Positions 62,131-64,000 of a stretch of 64,000 nt of DNA are shown piece by piece; positions within the stretch are counted from its first letter, which is position 1; each line of letters opens with the position of its first letter. The position numbers and the translations under genes were made by a program. The notes under the pieces are model-generated. The model had not been told where the DNA came from. It saw only the letters and a list, made by a program, of their open reading frames with translations, and did not search any database. Source of the DNA: Pandoraea fibrosis (lineage in GTDB: Bacteria > Pseudomonadota > Gammaproteobacteria > Burkholderiales > Burkholderiaceae); NCBI RefSeq assembly GCF_000807775.2, contig NZ_CP047385.1:5208001-5272000 (forward strand). The letters run 5' to 3'.

Positions 62131-64000
62131 TCAACGGCTGACGTTGGCGGCTGCCACGGCCGTCATGTTGATGATACGGCGCACGGTCGCCGCCGGCGTC
62201 AGGATGTGAACCGGCTTGGCGCAGCCCAGCAGGAACGGGCCGACCGTCACGCCTTCGCCGCCCGTCATCTTGAGCAGGTTGTACGTGATGTTCGCCGCTT
62301 CCACATTCGGCATGACGAGCAGGTTCGCCTCGCCCGACAGACGCGATGCCGGATACGCTGCGCGACGAATCGTCTCCGACAACGCCGCGTCGCCGTGCAT
62401 TTCACCGTCGACTTCCAGCGCCGGCGCACGTGCGGCGAGCAGTTCGCAGGCGCGGGCCATGCGTTGGGCCGATGCCGACTTCACGCTGCCGAAGTTCGAG
62501 TTCGAGAGTAGCGCCACCTTCGGGGCGATGCCAAAGCGCTCGATTTCCTTCGCGGCCAGCACCGTCATCTCGGCGAGTTGCTCCGACGTCGGCACCTCGT
62601 TGACGTAGGTGTCGCTGATGAACAGGTTGCGGTTCTCCAGCATCAGCAGGTTCATCGCGGCGTAGTTCTCGACACCCGCGGCGCGGCCCAGCACCTGATC
62701 GACCACATCCAGATGGCGGTGGTACGTGTCGATCATGCCGCAGACCATGCCGTCGGCTTCGCCCAGACGCACGAGGATCGCGCCGATCAGCGTGTTGTCC
62801 TTGCGCATGGCGGCCTTGGCGACTTCCGGCGTCACACCGTGACGCGCACCGAGGTTGTGATACTCCTGCCAGCAGCGTTGATAACGCGTGTCGTCTTCCG
62901 GATTCACGATCTCGAAATCGACGCCCGGCTTGAGCTTCGAGCCGATTTTCTGCAGACGCATTTCCACCACGGCCGGACGGCCGATGATGATCGGCTTGGC
63001 GATGCGCTCGGCCAGCACGAACTGGGCGGCACGCAGCACGCGTTCGTCCTCGCCTTCGGCGAACACGATACGGGCAGCGTCGTTGCCAAAGCGCGCACGG
63101 GCAGCGGCGAACACCGGACGCATGATGAAGCCGGTGCGATACACGGTCGTGCCGAGTTGTTCGCGATAGGCGTCCATGTCCTTGATCGGACGCGTGGCCA
63201 CCCCCGAGTCCATGGCTGCCTGCGCCACGGCCGGAGCGATCTTGATGATCAGCCGCGGATCGAACGGCTTCGGAATGATGTATTCCGGACCGAACTCGAG
63301 CGACTGGCCTTCATAGGCGCGCGCGACTTCTTCGCTTTGCTCTTCTTCCTGCGCCAGCTCGGCGATGGCACGCACGGTAGCGAGCTTCATCTCTTCCGTA
63401 ATGGTGGTCGCGCCGACGTCGAGCGCGCCACGGAAGATGAACGGGAAGCACAGCACGTTGTTGACCTGGTTCGGGTAGTCCGAACGGCCGGTCGCAACGA
63501 TGCAATCCGGACGCGCAGCCTTCGCGATTTCCGGACGAATTTCCGGCTCCGGGTTGGCGAGCGCCAGAATCAGCGGCTTCGGGCCCATGGTCTTGACCAT
63601 TTCGGCCGTGAGCACACCGGCGGTCGAGCAACCGAGGAACACGTCGGCGCCGTTGCTCGCGTCGGCCAGCGTGCGGGCTTCGGTCGCCACGGCGTAGCGC
63701 GCCTTGCTCTCGTCGAGCTTGTCGCGGCCGGTGTGAATCACGCCCTTCGAGTCGAGAACGAGAATGTTCTCTTTCTTCAGGCCGAGGTTCACCAGCAGAT
63801 CCAGACAGGCGATGGCGGCAGCGCCGGCGCCCGAGCAGACCAGCTTCACTTTGGCGATGTCCTTGCCGACGACCTTCAGGCCGTTGAGGATGGCGGCCGA
63901 AGCGATGATGGCGGTGCCGTGCTGATCGTCATGGAAGACGGGGATCTTCATGCGCTCGCGCAGCTTCTTCTCGATGTAGAAGCACTCCGGCGCCTTGATG
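62131..64000 (-). CDS. maeB: NADP-dependent malic enzyme with phosphotransacetylase-like domain, partial
   Basis: About 623 residues are visible; the N-terminal part lies beyond the window. The malic enzyme portion has H-D-D-Q-H-G-T-A and the nucleotide-binding S-G-A-G-A-A-A-I-A. The C-terminal half (about the last 320 residues) is homologous to phosphotransacetylase, as in E. coli MaeB. It oxidatively decarboxylates malate to pyruvate, giving NADPH; the PTA-like part is regulatory. The ATG at 63951 is internal and not the true start. Confidence 0.95.
   Translation of the reverse strand, partial: IKAPECFYIEKKLRERMKIPVFHDDQHGTAIIASAAILNGLKVVGKDIAKVKLVCSGAGAAAIACLDLLVNLGLKKENILVLDSKGVIHTGRDKLDESKARYAVATEARTLADASNGADVFLGCSTAGVLTAEMVKTMGPKPLILALANPEPEIRPEIAKAARPDCIVATGRSDYPNQVNNVLCFPFIFRGALDVGATTITEEMKLATVRAIAELAQEEEQSEEVARAYEGQSLEFGPEYIIPKPFDPRLIIKIAPAVAQAAMDSGVATRPIKDMDAYREQLGTTVYRTGFIMRPVFAAARARFGNDAARIVFAEGEDERVLRAAQFVLAERIAKPIIIGRPAVVEMRLQKIGSKLKPGVDFEIVNPEDDTRYQRCWQEYHNLGARHGVTPEVAKAAMRKDNTLIGAILVRLGEADGMVCGMIDTYHRHLDVVDQVLGRAAGVENYAAMNLLMLENRNLFISDTYVNEVPTSEQLAEMTVLAAKEIERFGIAPKVALLSNSNFGSVKSASAQRMARACELLAARAPALEVDGEMHGDAALSETIRRAAYPASRLSGEANLLVMPNVEAANITYNLLKMTGGEGVTVGPFLLGCAKPVHILTPAATVRRIINMTAVAAANVSR

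Overview
The window is high-G+C chromosomal DNA of a betaproteobacterium in the order Burkholderiales. This rests on the rRNA operon layout (16S, tRNA-Ile, tRNA-Ala, 23S, 5S with boxA elements) and on the gene content: phenylacetate epoxidase operon with a TetR regulator, fused indolepyruvate oxidoreductase, MaeB-type malic enzyme and cyo oxidase followed by SURF1. A Pandoraea- or Burkholderia-like genus is my best guess; I could not align the 16S gene. I saw no prophage, transposase, integrase or CRISPR array. The window looks like core and flexible metabolic chromosome rather than a genomic island.

Layout. 1-3828 (minus): a three-gene chemotaxis-like signalling operon made of a CheA-like membrane kinase, a miniature MCP-like protein and a CheX-like protein cut by the window edge. 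4104-7907: a LysR regulator divergent from a PhzS-like flavin monooxygenase and an MFS transporter of aromatic-acid type. 7908-15280 (minus): a complete peptide-type ABC importer (D-F-A-B-C order) ending in a cytoplasmic gamma-glutamyltransferase, with a divergent LysR gene; the likely job is uptake and hydrolysis of glutathione or gamma-glutamyl peptides. 16314-17648: an MFS (metabolite:H+ symporter type) carrier. 17809-22829: cyoABCD plus SURF1, a cytochrome o ubiquinol oxidase operon. 22849-25183: a MocR regulator divergent from a short M24-family hydrolase. 25712-27439: a secreted gamma-glutamyltransferase with its terminator. 27539-29964 (minus): metQ-metN-metI, a methionine-type importer. 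30243-31550: a penicillin-binding endopeptidase. 31596-33110: a multidrug MFS pump. 33435-35513: an OPT oligopeptide or metal-chelate transporter.

36013-41854 (minus) is one rRNA operon, with a recognisable P1 promoter, boxA sites and terminator. It is followed by a phospholipase D-family lipoprotein (42016-43650). 43782-48065 is a Fur-controlled iron surface-signalling cassette (ECF sigma factor, FecR, TonB-dependent receptor). 48165-50061 is a second short M24 hydrolase divergent from a GlxA-type AraC regulator. 50153-55984 is paaABCDE, a DUF1835 gene and a paaR-like TetR gene, with a palindromic operator lying exactly between the -35 and -10 of the paaA promoter. 56174-57837 holds a GNAT acetyltransferase, an Lrp/AsnC regulator and a small exported protein. 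58433-61999 is a fused indolepyruvate ferredoxin oxidoreductase downstream of a perfect 16-bp palindrome. 62131-64000 (minus, cut by the window end) is the malic enzyme maeB.

Physiologically the window joins amino-acid, peptide and aromatic-acid catabolism (gamma-glutamyl peptides, methionine, phenylacetate, indolepyruvate/2-oxo acids), pyruvate supply, respiration and iron acquisition. The least ordinary elements are the reduced chemotaxis-like operon at the left edge and the two paralogous regulator/M24-hydrolase divergent pairs. Most other genes belong to well-known families; their functions here are inferred from motifs and context.
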